DNA from: Sphingomonas aliaeris
GTDB taxonomy: Bacteria > Pseudomonadota > Alphaproteobacteria > Sphingomonadales > Sphingomonadaceae
Length of the DNA stretch: 64,000 nt
Reading direction: 5' to 3'
NCBI RefSeq assembly: GCF_016743815.1
Contig: NZ_CP061035.1
Span: 2,668,501-2,732,500, forward strand
Shown here: positions 1 through 7,275 of the stretch, piece after piece
Layout: every line of letters starts with the position of its first letter
How positions within the stretch are numbered: position 1 is the stretch's first letter
The notes under the pieces: generated by a model
The model's database searches: none
Seen by the model: the letters and a program-made list of their open reading frames with translations, nothing else
What the model was told of the DNA's origin: nothing
Translations under genes and position numbers: made by a program

Positions 1-11
1 CCAGCCTGCCA

Positions 12-164
12 TCACCAGCTGAAGAGCGATCCGTTGCCCATGTGCAGCACGAAGCCGAACAATTGCTTGAGCACGCCGACGACTCCGTGGACATGTTCGC
101 CACGCGTCACGCCGATATCGACCAGAGCGAGCATCAGGATCGAGGCGGCGAGGAATTTGAGCAT
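12..164 (-). CDS. small hydrophobic protein, 50 aa, unknown
   Basis: A complete 50-codon frame runs from an ATG at 164 to a TGA at 12. The N-terminus (residues 1-16, MLKFLAASILMLALVD) is a hydrophobic stretch like a signal anchor, and a second apolar stretch follows at about residues 28-42. It is divergent from the glycosylase gene that starts at 209. The only purine-rich sequence upstream, GGAAG, is very close to the ATG, so the ribosome binding site is weak. I do not recognise the family. It could be a small membrane protein or an exported peptide. It is short, so confidence rests on the clean frame and hydrophobic pattern only. Confidence 0.45.
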   Translation of the reverse strand: MLKFLAASILMLALVDIGVTRGEHVHGVVGVLKQLFGFVLHMGNGSLFSW

Positions 165-208
165 GCTTCCGCATTAGCCCGCGACGCTTTAACGATCCGT
201 GCGGCAAC

Positions 209-694
209 ATGATTAAGCGAAGCTTTCCACCGATCGTCGATGCGGACACGCGACTGATGATACTCGGCAGCCTGCCGGGCGATCGGTCGCTGGCGGCAGC
301 GCGCTATTATGCGCATCCGCAGAACCAGTTCTGGCGCCTGATCTCCGCGACGATCGGCCGGGATGTCGCATCGCTCGAGTATGACGCGCGGTTGGCGGTC
401 TTGTCGAAGGCGGGCGTCGGGTTGTGGGATGTGGTGGCAAGCGCGACGCGGCCGGGCAGTACCGATGCGGCGATCCGGGATATGGCGGAGAACGATATTG
501 CGGGTCTGGCGGCGACGCTGCCGCGGCTTCGCGCGATCGGGTTCAACGGGGCGACGGCGTATCGACATGGTAGCCGGCAGTTGGGCAGTGTCGGCATCGC
601 TTTGGTGCCGCTGCCCTCGAGCAGCCCGCTGCATACTGTCGGGTTCGAGGCGAAGCGGCCCGCCTGGGCGGCGCTTGGCGAATATTTGCGGTAG
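209..694 (+). CDS. DNA-deoxyinosine (hypoxanthine-DNA) glycosylase, UDG superfamily
   Basis: This 161-aa protein matches the family 6 uracil-DNA-glycosylase-like enzymes, which excise deoxyinosine (hypoxanthine) from DNA in base-excision repair. Visible hallmarks are the N-terminal LMILGSLPGDRS segment (about residues 16-27), which forms the glycosylase active-site loop, and the following YYAHPQNQFW block (about 33-42), typical of this family. The C-terminal LPSSSPLHT segment (about 135-143) corresponds to the second DNA-contact motif. The length is normal for the family. It stands alone, divergent from the small gene at its left. Function is assigned by family resemblance; substrate preference is inferred. 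Confidence 0.85.
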   Translation: MIKRSFPPIVDADTRLMILGSLPGDRSLAAARYYAHPQNQFWRLISATIGRDVASLEYDARLAVLSKAGVGLWDVVASATRPGSTDAAIRDMAENDIAGLAATLPRLRAIGFNGATAYRHGSRQLGSVGIALVPLPSSSPLHTVGFEAKRPAWAALGEYLR

Positions 695-728
695 GGGGAG
701 TGAGTCTTTCCCCCAGCCCGAACCCGTC

Positions 729-748
729 ATTCCCGCGCAGGCGGGAAT
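729..748. repeat. REP/dRS3-like inverted repeat ATTCCC-N8-GGGAAT
   Basis: Positions 729-734 (ATTCCC) and 743-748 (GGGAAT) are perfect inverted 6-mers separated by 8 bases. The form is the same as the dRS3 repeats known from Neisseria and similar short extragenic palindromes. It lies in opposite orientation to the related copy at 1855-1874. Confidence 0.7.
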
Positions 749-803
749 CCATACTGGCTGACGCCTGACGCTCTATTCCATACCGCCGTGATTATGGATC
801 CCC

Positions 804-1853
804 TGGACTCACGAAAGAAGTGCACCACTGCTAGGGTGGTAGTGCGATGGGGCGAAGATACAGGCAGCTCAGCCTAGACGAGCGGATCGAGATTGCGCGG
901 TTGCATGCCGCCGGGCTGTCGGATCGTGCGATAGCGGCGGCGATCGGCCGGGATCATACGACGATCGGTCGCGAGCGGCGGCGCAATAGCCAGCGGACGA
1001 AGGTCTGGGATGGGGGCTATGCCCCGGCGCGGGCGCATGCGCTGGCGGCACGGCGGCGGCGCTGGGACGGTCGCTTCAAGCTGGTACGCCAGCCGGACCT
1101 GCGAGAGATCGTGAGGAAAGGCCTTGCGATGGGACATTCCCCCGAACAGATCGCCGGCCGGCTGGCGCGTGATGCTGGTCGCACCGTGATCAGCCATGAG
1201 TCAATCTATCGCTACGTCTATCACCGCTCGGCGCAGAAAGACCATTGGCACCGCCTGCTGCCCCGCGCGAAGTTCAGGCGCGGGCGATATGCACGCCGCG
1301 GCGGCAGTCCGGCCAGCTTCATCCAGCACCGTATACCCCTGTCCGAACGGCCCGCAGAGGCCGACCGGCGCGACCAGCCGGGCCACTGGGAGGCCGACTA
1401 CATGCTGTTCGCCCGATACGGTCACAACATCCTCGTCCTGCACGAACGACAGACCCGCTTCACCATTCTCGACAAGCCACCGCACCGCAAAGCCGCCTTG
1501 ACCGCCAGCCGTATCGCAGCGCACCTGCGCGCCATCCCCCGCGACATGCGGCGCACCATCAGCTTCGATAACGGCACCGAGTTCGCCGAGCATTATCGCC
1601 TGCACGATCGTCTCGGCGTCGCCACCTTCTTCTGCGATGTCCGCAGCCCCTGGCAAAAAGGCGGGGTCGAAAATACCATCGGCCGGCTGCGCCGCGTCCT
1701 GCCCCGCAAGACCGACCTCGACACGATCACCCACCGGCAACTCCGTGCCTATGCCGAGCGCCTCAACAATACCCCCAGAAAATGCCTCGACTTCCAGACA
1801 CCCGCCGAGGCATTCATCGCTCTCTCAAACGGTGCACTTCAAACGTGAATCCA
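804..1853 (+). mobile_element. IS30-family insertion sequence, about 1.05 kb
   Basis: The element carries one transposase gene and has imperfect terminal inverted repeats at 804-826 and 1831-1853. These agree at 19 of 23 positions, and the inner ten bases GAAGTGCACC are identical. The hexamer ATCCCC abuts the left end (798-803) and recurs one base beyond the right end (1855-1860). The right-hand copy is the first half of a palindrome, ATCCCC-N8-GGGGAT, so the element appears to have entered a REP-like hairpin. Whether ATCCCC is a true target duplication or part of the targeted repeat cannot be decided from one copy. The transposase stop codon lies inside the right terminal repeat. Confidence 0.85.
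847..1848 (+). CDS. IS30-family transposase
   Basis: This is a 333-aa DDE transposase. The N-terminal region (about 5-50) has the YRQLSLDERIEIARL helix-turn-helix characteristic of IS30 proteins. The catalytic core shows D184 (in HWEADYM), D241 (in SFDNGTEF) and E275 (in KGGVENTIGRLR). The last two residues are 34 apart, as in the family's DD(33)E signature. Length is normal and no frameshift is seen, so the element looks intact and possibly active. The gene starts 21 bases inside the left terminal repeat and ends within the right one. It is responsible for moving the element that surrounds it. Confidence 0.95.
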   Translation: MGRRYRQLSLDERIEIARLHAAGLSDRAIAAAIGRDHTTIGRERRRNSQRTKVWDGGYAPARAHALAARRRRWDGRFKLVRQPDLREIVRKGLAMGHSPEQIAGRLARDAGRTVISHESIYRYVYHRSAQKDHWHRLLPRAKFRRGRYARRGGSPASFIQHRIPLSERPAEADRRDQPGHWEADYMLFARYGHNILVLHERQTRFTILDKPPHRKAALTASRIAAHLRAIPRDMRRTISFDNGTEFAEHYRLHDRLGVATFFCDVRSPWQKGGVENTIGRLRRVLPRKTDLDTITHRQLRAYAERLNNTPRKCLDFQTPAEAFIALSNGALQT

Positions 1854-1854
1854 C

Positions 1855-1874
1855 ATCCCCGCCTTCGCGGGGAT
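1855..1874. repeat. REP-like inverted repeat ATCCCC-N8-GGGGAT, target of the IS30 element
   Basis: ATCCCC (1855-1860) and GGGGAT (1869-1874) form a perfect inverted repeat with an 8-base centre. The same ATCCCC precedes the IS at 798-803, so the uninterrupted repeat can be rebuilt by joining the left flank to 1861. Confidence 0.7.
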
Positions 1875-1919
1875 GACGGCTGGCGTTGCTTTCGTTGCGC
1901 TCGGCGCGCCTCGTCGCGA

Positions 1920-2321
1920 TCAGTCCTTGTGGAAGAACAGGTCCGCTACGCTTTGCGCGATCCGGGCGGGGCGGTGCGTGACGGCGTCGACGCAGCACCA
2001 GCTGGATTGTACCTCGGCGAGCACCTCTTCGCCGCGCTTGATGATTGTCTGGTAGAAAGCGCGTGCGCCCTGCACTTTTTCGAGCAGGACGGTGGCGATC
2101 ACCTCGTCGTCGAGGAAGGTCGGCTTGCGGTACGTGATCTCATGCTTGAGCGCGACCCACAGGTTCGCGGCGATCGCCTCGGCAGGGGCGAATCGCTGCC
2201 AGTGGCTGACCACGGCATCCTGCACCCATTTCAGGTAGGACGCATTGTTGACATGACCCATGAAGTCGATGTCGGCGGGGTCGATCCCGATCGGGAAAAT
2301 ATGGGGGATGGCTTGGCTCAC
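1920..2321 (-). CDS. acyl-CoA thioesterase, 4HBT hotdog fold
   Basis: This is a 133-aa hotdog-fold protein. The segment DIDFMGHVNNASYLKW (about residues 16-31) is the signature of the 4-hydroxybenzoyl-CoA thioesterase-like family; its Asp and the following His-Val-Asn-Asn are the usual active-site loop. The start is a GTG at 2321. The reading frame stays open far upstream, but homology-like sequence begins only here and the length fits the family. The enzyme would hydrolyse an acyl-CoA or acyl-carrier thioester in the cytoplasm. The natural substrate cannot be read from sequence. It ends just right of the IS30 insertion and is not co-transcribed with a neighbour. Confidence 0.8.
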   Translation of the reverse strand: MSQAIPHIFPIGIDPADIDFMGHVNNASYLKWVQDAVVSHWQRFAPAEAIAANLWVALKHEITYRKPTFLDDEVIATVLLEKVQGARAFYQTIIKRGEEVLAEVQSSWCCVDAVTHRPARIAQSVADLFFHKD

Positions 2322-2531
2322 GACCGGTCTTATAGCAGCGCAAACCCTTCCCGGCGATGAATTTCCAGATTTACCGCGGATTTTATCGTTGCCGCATCGC
2401 AACGCTTCGCCCCGTCGCGCGCCTGGCACTACGCAACGAAATGACGTTTTTGTTGCGGCGCGCAATCCGGTGGCCCGCAGCGGGACTAGGCGCTTGACGA
2501 ATTCTTTCGCGTGCGCGAAGCAACCCAAGAT

Positions 2532-2921
2532 ATGAAAATCATTCTCCCCAGCCTCGCCGCTGTCGCGCTTCTGGCGCTGACGGCTTGTGACAACAAGAAA
2601 GAACCGGAGGTCGTCTCCAGCGTCTCCGCCGATCCGCAGGCAGCGGAAATCGCCAAGCGTGCGCCGGTCGAACTGCCGCCCGCGATCAAGGCGGACGTCA
2701 CGTTCCGCTGCAACCCCGGCAACAGCCTCGCCTTCGTCACCTTCTTCGACGGCGACAAGCAGGTGTTGGTCAAGACCGAGAAGACCGGCACGCCGACCAA
2801 GCTGGTCGCGGCGGAAGCCGGCCAGCCCTTCACGGCAGAAGGCGGCTACGAATTGAGCGGCACGCCGAAGGGCGCCACGCTGACCCTGCCGGGCAAGGGC
2901 AAGCTGACCTGCAAGGCATGA
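2532..2921 (+). CDS. predicted lipoprotein, unknown
   Basis: This is a 129-aa protein with a lipoprotein signal peptide: a basic start, a hydrophobic core and a lipobox LTAC with the lipidated Cys at residue 19. The mature part is lysine- and charge-rich and contains two further cysteines, in a CNPG segment and in the terminal CKA, which might form a disulfide. The ATG at 2532 is preferred over an upstream in-frame codon because it places the signal peptide at the N-terminus. A strong hairpin with a T run follows at 2959-2986. No family is recognised; a periplasm-facing membrane-anchored protein is all that can be inferred. Confidence 0.7.
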   Translation: MKIILPSLAAVALLALTACDNKKEPEVVSSVSADPQAAEIAKRAPVELPPAIKADVTFRCNPGNSLAFVTFFDGDKQVLVKTEKTGTPTKLVAAEAGQPFTAEGGYELSGTPKGATLTLPGKGKLTCKA

Positions 2922-2958
2922 CGCTTCGGGCCTGAGGCCGACGACCAGAGACGAAGAC

Positions 2959-2986
2959 GGCCGGCGGGGAGACTCGCCGGCCTTTT
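2959..2986 (+). terminator. rho-independent terminator after lipoprotein gene
   Basis: GGCCGGCG (2959-2966) pairs perfectly with CGCCGGCC (2975-2982) across an 8-base loop and is followed by TTTT. Confidence 0.8.
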
Positions 2987-3066
2987 CCATGGTGCGCGGC
3001 GGGCAAGCGCCGCGTGACACGAGGCGCTGCCTTGCAGGCGTAACCTAAGTGCGCCACGATGGCCCC

Positions 3067-3780
3067 ATGTCCACGATCGCGATCTACAGCCTGAAGGGTG
3101 GCGTCGGAAAGACGACGCTGGCGGTCAATCTCGCCTGGTGCGCGGCGAGCCTGTCGGCGCGCCGCACGTTGTTATGGGACCTCGATCCGCAGGCGGCGTC
3201 CAGTTATCTGCTCGGCGATCCGGCGGCGAAGGATCATGCGCAGGCAGTGTTTTCGAAGGACGTCGAGCCTGCCCGGTTGATCCACAAGACAGGGGTCGAT
3301 CGGCTCGACCTGTTGCCGGCGGACGCGTCGCTGCGCGGGCTGGACCTGCTGTTCCATCAGATGGACAAGAAGAAACGCCTGCAGAAACTGTTGACCGGGC
3401 TACGGAAATCCTATGACCGGATCCTGCTCGATTGCCCGCCGGGGCTGACCGATACGAGCGACCAGGTGATGCGCGCCGCCGATCTGATCGTCGTGCCGGT
3501 AATCCCCTCCCCGCTGTCCGAGCGTGCTTATGGCGAGGTCGTGCGGCACCTGGGGAACAAGGCGGAAGTGATGCCGGTGCATTCGATGGTGGACCGCCGT
3601 CGCAAGCTGCATGCCGACGCGCTGGCGCTGCACCCCGACTGGCCGGTCGTCCCGATGGCGAGTCTGATCGGATCGATGACCGTGCGGCGCGCGCCGGTGG
3701 GGACGTTCGCCGCGAAATCGCCGGGCGGGCAGGCGTTCGCGCACTTGTGGCAGGCGATCGAGAAACGGCTGGCGCGCTGA
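3067..3780 (+). CDS. ParA/MinD-family ATPase
   Basis: This is a 237-aa P-loop ATPase with the deviant Walker A motif KGGVGKTT at residues 10-17. That motif marks the ParA/MinD/Soj partitioning family. LLWDLDPQAASS supplies the Walker A' region, and RILLDCPPG the Walker B aspartate. The ATG at 3067 is chosen because it starts MSTIAIYSLKGG, the usual beginning of these proteins. No parB or centromere-like repeats are nearby, so it is more likely an orphan ParA that positions some cellular cargo than a replicon partition system. Its TGA overlaps the ATG of aat by one base (TGATG), suggesting translational coupling. Confidence 0.85.
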   Translation: MSTIAIYSLKGGVGKTTLAVNLAWCAASLSARRTLLWDLDPQAASSYLLGDPAAKDHAQAVFSKDVEPARLIHKTGVDRLDLLPADASLRGLDLLFHQMDKKKRLQKLLTGLRKSYDRILLDCPPGLTDTSDQVMRAADLIVVPVIPSPLSERAYGEVVRHLGNKAEVMPVHSMVDRRRKLHADALALHPDWPVVPMASLIGSMTVRRAPVGTFAAKSPGGQAFAHLWQAIEKRLAR

Positions 3781-4544
3781 TGCGGGAAGCCGACGGCGCG
3801 CCGGACGCGGGTTTGGCGCGGCTCGATCCGAATATGGTGCTGGGGGCCTATGCGGTGGGCGTGTTCCCGATGGCCGACGCGCGCGATGCGGACAGCGTGT
3901 ATTGGGTGGAGCCGAAGGAGCGCGCGATCCTGCCGCTCGACGGGTTCCATCTGTCCCGGTCGCTACGCAAGACGCTGGCGCAGGATCGCTACCGCGTCAC
4001 GGCCGACGCTGCGTTCGAGCGGATCATTCGCCTGTGTGCCGAAAGCGCGTCGGACCGGCCGGACACGTGGATCAACGGCCAGATCGAGACGGCCTTTATC
4101 GAACTGCATCGTCGCGGTTTTGCGCATTCGATCGAGGTGTGGGACGGCGACGCGCTGGTCGGCGGGCTATACGGGCTGGCGCTCGGGCGGGCGTTCTTCG
4201 GGGAATCGATGGTCAGCCGGGCGCGCGATGCATCCAAGGTTGCGATCGCCTGGCTCGTCGCGCGGTTGCGGGTGGGCGAGTTCACGCTGCTGGATTGCCA
4301 GTTCATGACGGACCACCTCGCGTCGCTGGGCGCGGTGGAAATCCCGCGCGACCGTTATATCGCGTTGCTGTCCGCCGCGATCGCCGGGGTGGTGGGCGTC
4401 TCCGGATCGGTATCGCTGGATTCGGTCGGGGACTTCTTCGCTTTGGATGGCGCGGCACCCTCTCCGCTCGCGCCACCGCCGCTGACGGAGTTGGGGCCAC
4501 CTTCGGGGAAAGTCATCGCACAGCTTTTGACCCAGACGTCGTAG
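3780..4544 (+). CDS. aat: leucyl/phenylalanyl-tRNA--protein transferase
   Basis: This 254-aa enzyme transfers Leu or Phe from tRNA to N-terminal Arg or Lys of proteins, creating N-end-rule degrons recognised by ClpS-ClpAP. Family landmarks are YAVGVFPMAD (about 23-32), the YWVEPKERAILPL block, and GGLYGLALGRAFFGESMVSR (about 124-143) of the GNAT-like catalytic core, followed by LLDCQFMTDHLASLGA. The last 63 codons overlap the oppositely oriented DUF2155 gene by 190 bp. In that part the protein is a linker-like, proline-rich tail ending in IAQLLTQTS. The aat / DUF2155 / NDUFA12 arrangement is, as I recall, common in alphaproteobacteria. Confidence 0.92.
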   Translation: MREADGAPDAGLARLDPNMVLGAYAVGVFPMADARDADSVYWVEPKERAILPLDGFHLSRSLRKTLAQDRYRVTADAAFERIIRLCAESASDRPDTWINGQIETAFIELHRRGFAHSIEVWDGDALVGGLYGLALGRAFFGESMVSRARDASKVAIAWLVARLRVGEFTLLDCQFMTDHLASLGAVEIPRDRYIALLSAAIAGVVGVSGSVSLDSVGDFFALDGAAPSPLAPPPLTELGPPSGKVIAQLLTQTS

Positions 4545-5029
4545 ATGGGGTGAAGCACGACGTTCAGGCCGGGGCGTTCCTTATACAGCCAGCCGGAGAA
4601 GACGCGGCGGAACTGCCGGTCGCTGCCCTGCACGTCGACCTGCACGAAAGCGCCGGTATAGGGCTGCTGCTCCCACGGGGCGGTGCGCTCGCACGCGCGG
4701 AGACGGACGACGACGTCGCCCACGCGAACGCCGCGGCCCGGCTTCAGCGTGACGTCGCGCGAGGTGCCGTTACGCTTGTTCAGCACGCCCAGCACCGCGA
4801 CGCGTTCCGCCATCGGGGTCGCGCCAAACGACGGGTCCACCCCGCCCGATACGTCGACGGTCGTGATATCGGTCTGCACCGGTTCTTCGTCCAGCGCGGT
4901 CTTGATCTCGGCCTTTTGCTCGGTCGGCGCTACCGTCCGGCTGGCCTGCCACTGTTCATAACCGAACCAACCGCCCGCGCCGATTCCCGCGGCCAGCGCC
5001 GTCACGCCCAGCCAGCGGCGTGCGTTCAC
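4355..5029 (-). CDS. DUF2155 domain protein, exported or membrane-anchored
   Basis: This is a 224-aa protein with an N-terminal membrane anchor or signal (about 5-24). The DUF2155 domain follows at about residues 70-170; it contains the cysteines of LRACERTAPWEQQP and of YDVWVKSC. The C-terminal 50 residues are serine-, threonine- and proline-rich and lie antisense to the end of aat. Its ATG overlaps the TGA of the NDUFA12-like gene by four bases (ATGA), so the two are surely co-transcribed. Proteins of this family are exported, but a molecular function is not established; an envelope role is inferred. Confidence 0.8.
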   Translation of the reverse strand: MNARRWLGVTALAAGIGAGGWFGYEQWQASRTVAPTEQKAEIKTALDEEPVQTDITTVDVSGGVDPSFGATPMAERVAVLGVLNKRNGTSRDVTLKPGRGVRVGDVVVRLRACERTAPWEQQPYTGAFVQVDVQGSDRQFRRVFSGWLYKERPGLNVVLHPIYDVWVKSCAMTFPEGGPNSVSGGGASGEGAAPSKAKKSPTESSDTDPETPTTPAIAADSNAI

Positions 5030-5418
5030 GCGTCAGGCGTCCAGGCTTCATAATCGCCGGTCGCAGCGGCACGCTTGCCGCCTTTTTCGAGTGCGCCCGC
5101 CGGACGATAAGCGAGCATCGTGCCGGTCAGATTTGGCTCGGGCGGGCGTTGCCAGTCGCGCCGGGCGGGAAGAGAGCGATCGGGAAGATCGTCGACCTGA
5201 TGATGCAACCAGCTAAACCATTCCGGCGCAACGCGGCTGGAATCGTTGGACCCGTTATAGATCACCCAGCGGCGCGGGTTGCCCGCGGTGTCGCTGCCGC
5301 CCTGATAATAGACGTTGCCGAGCGCGTCTTCGCCGACGCGGGTCTTGCCGCGCAAGCCAAACCACGTGCCGATGGTGGCGCCGTTCCACCAGGTGAAAGG
5401 ATTGAGATTGATGCCCAT
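5026..5418 (-). CDS. NADH:ubiquinone oxidoreductase accessory subunit, NDUFA12 family
   Basis: This is a 130-aa homologue of NDUFA12 (B17.2), a supernumerary subunit of respiratory complex I that alphaproteobacteria share with mitochondria. Typical segments are the N-terminal FTWWNGATIGTW, followed by GLRGKTRVGEDALGNVYYQ and RRWVIYNGSNDSSRVAPEW. The C-terminal part carries the usual WLHHQVDD and PNLTGT sequences. It sits on the cytoplasmic side of the inner-membrane complex and is involved in its assembly or stability. It is the first gene of a two-gene operon with the DUF2155 gene, with a four-base overlap. The core complex I genes are not in this window. Confidence 0.9.
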   Translation of the reverse strand: MGINLNPFTWWNGATIGTWFGLRGKTRVGEDALGNVYYQGGSDTAGNPRRWVIYNGSNDSSRVAPEWFSWLHHQVDDLPDRSLPARRDWQRPPEPNLTGTMLAYRPAGALEKGGKRAAATGDYEAWTPDA

Positions 5419-5486
5419 GAAAAACGCTTAGCCGCGCAACCGCCCTGCTTCAACAGGGATGAATAGCCGCGATGCGCAGGAGGCGA

Positions 5487-5975
5487 TCAGTTGGGCCACG
5501 TCACCTTGTCGCCCTCGGCTATGCCCAGTTCGCTCGCGCGACCGCCATTGATCTCGAACACCGCCGCGACCGGCTCGCCCGAGGGGATCGGCGCTTCGGA
5601 AAAGGGCACGGCATTTTCGGCGATGCGGGCGATCGTGCCGTCGGGCCGGATGAAGATGATGTCGAGCGCACTCGGCGTGTTCTTCATCCAGAAGTTCGCC
5701 TCGCGCGGCGGGCCGCCCTCCGCCGGATAGGGCGTGAAGATCATCCCTTCATCCTTCGGGATGTTGGTGCGGAACATCAGGCCACGCTCCTGTTCCGCCG
5801 GGGACTTCGCGACCTCGGCCTTGAACACGTGCGATCCATTCGTGCTCTGGACGGTGACGGGGATCTTCGTGGCCTTCGCCTCGGCGGCACCCGGTGCCGC
5901 ATCACCCGAAGCGCACGCCCCGGTCAGCGCGGAAAGGCCGAGTGCGGCGGCGAGATACACAATACGCAAACCCAT
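5487..5975 (-). CDS. DUF192 family exported protein
   Basis: This 162-aa protein has a signal peptide ending in a lipobox-like LTGAC (Cys 21), followed by a DUF192 domain. Characteristic parts are RGLMFRTNIPKDEGMIF, the FWMKNTPSALDIIFI block and the C-terminal VFEINGGRASELGI. The family fold is a small beta barrel, often exported, with no established enzymatic role. The ATG at 5975 lies only two bases after the stop of the tandem cold-shock gene, so both are translated from one message. The start is chosen because it opens directly into the signal peptide. Lipidation is likely but the lipobox is not perfect. Confidence 0.82.
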   Translation of the reverse strand: MGLRIVYLAAALGLSALTGACASGDAAPGAAEAKATKIPVTVQSTNGSHVFKAEVAKSPAEQERGLMFRTNIPKDEGMIFTPYPAEGGPPREANFWMKNTPSALDIIFIRPDGTIARIAENAVPFSEAPIPSGEPVAAVFEINGGRASELGIAEGDKVTWPN

Positions 5976-5977
5976 CG

Positions 5978-6559
5978 TCAGTCCTTTTCGACCTCGACCG
6001 CCAGCGGGCCTTTCTGCCCGTCGACGACACGTGCGCGCAGACGCTGGTCGGGTTCGACCTCGATCACCCCGGCACGGCGCAGCGTTTCCATATGAACGAA
6101 TATATCCGCACTGTCGCTGCCACGCACGAGAAAACCATAGCCCTTCAACCGATTGAACCATTTAACCGTCACGGGTTCGAATGGCCCGGCGTCGCCGGCA
6201 AGCGCGGACGTATCGGCGCGGTCACTGGACCGGGCGCGCGGGACGATTTCGACCGCATTGGTCAGGTCGATCGCAATTATCTCCGTCGCTTGGAGACCAC
6301 GGTCGCGCTTCGACGCATAGCAATCCACGCGCGCGCCCTCCGGCAGGCTGCGCCGACCGTGCGGCTGCAACACCGAAAAGTGGATCAGGATATCGCCGAT
6401 GGCAGGATCGTCGCTGACGACGAAGCCGAAGCCGCGCGTAACGTCGAACCATTTGAGAACGCCGGAATACACTTTCCCGTCCGACGACACGCCGCCGTCG
6501 GATCGACGTGGTTCCGGATCGTGCCGATCGTCAGCAATAAAGTGCGTTTCGATACGCAT
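5978..6559 (-). CDS. tandem cold-shock-domain protein
   Basis: This 193-aa protein has two cold-shock domains. The first (about 30-98) contains GVLKWFDVTRGFGFVV with the RNP1-like KWF/GFGFV pattern and the RNP2-like ILIHFSVL. The second (about 127-190) contains VKWFNRLKGYGFLV and IFVHMETL. Such proteins bind single-stranded nucleic acid and act as RNA chaperones or stress regulators; double-domain forms are typical of alphaproteobacteria. A good Shine-Dalgarno, GGAGG, lies nine bases before the ATG at 6559. It forms an operon with the DUF192 gene two bases downstream. Confidence 0.9.
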   Translation of the reverse strand: MRIETHFIADDRHDPEPRRSDGGVSSDGKVYSGVLKWFDVTRGFGFVVSDDPAIGDILIHFSVLQPHGRRSLPEGARVDCYASKRDRGLQATEIIAIDLTNAVEIVPRARSSDRADTSALAGDAGPFEPVTVKWFNRLKGYGFLVRGSDSADIFVHMETLRRAGVIEVEPDQRLRARVVDGQKGPLAVEVEKD

Positions 6560-6624
6560 GCGTTACGTCCTCCGCGCGCCTCTTAGCATGGCCGACAAAT
6601 TGCAAAACACATCTTCGACCAATT

Positions 6625-7167
6625 TTATTGTAACAAAATTTCGGGATCCTCGCCCGGCGACATGCCGGCAATACGTCGTGCGAGCGAAAAATCGTGTCCT
6701 CCCCGGATCATGGCACCGATCTGTTTCTCCCTGAGGACACGATCGGCTGCCTCGACAGCATATGGCCCGATGCGCTTTTTTCGGGCGAAGGTCAGCGCAG
6801 CGGCCATTGCGCGGTCCTCGATCGCGGAGGCGAGCGCCTCGGCGTCGTCCTCGCCGATGCCCGCCTGACGCAGCGCGCCGTTCACGCGGCGCTGCCCGAG
6901 CCCGCGCCGCGCCATCGCCGAGGCCCGCGCCTCGCCGAATGCGCGATCGTCGATATAGCCGAGGTCCGCGAGCTTTTCCGCCAGCGCGGCCGGATCGGCA
7001 TCGGCACCCTCCCATCCGCGTTCGCGGATCTTGCGGCGGAGATAGTCGACCAGCCGCCCCCGCGTCGTCGCGAAACGTTCGACATAGCGGAGCGCAAGCC
7101 GTTCCATCGCGGCTTCGTCCAATGGCGGCGGCGGGCGACGCTCTCGTTTTGCGGTGGGTCTGGCCAT
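6625..7167 (-). CDS. recX: RecX-family regulatory protein
   Basis: This is a 180-aa RecX family protein. The tandem three-helix repeats are visible as LRYVERFATTRGRLVDYLRRKIRERG (split here at about residues 26-51), the LADLGYIDDRAFGEARA block (about 67-83) and a third at about 125-150. RecX binds RecA filaments and limits recombination and SOS induction. recA is not adjacent, which is common in alphaproteobacteria. The length is normal. The gene is divergent from the fatty-acyl-AMP ligase at 7276, with about 108 bp between them holding both promoters. Confidence 0.85.
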   Translation of the reverse strand: MARPTAKRERRPPPPLDEAAMERLALRYVERFATTRGRLVDYLRRKIRERGWEGADADPAALAEKLADLGYIDDRAFGEARASAMARRGLGQRRVNGALRQAGIGEDDAEALASAIEDRAMAAALTFARKKRIGPYAVEAADRVLREKQIGAMIRGGHDFSLARRIAGMSPGEDPEILLQ

Positions 7168-7275
7168 GCGCCATCATTGTGCCACAGTCGGAACGGATTT
7201 TGAACGCTTGGGCTGGTTAATCGATATGCCTCCACAAGAGCGGCACCTTTCGCCGCCATCTTAGGGCGCGACGTA

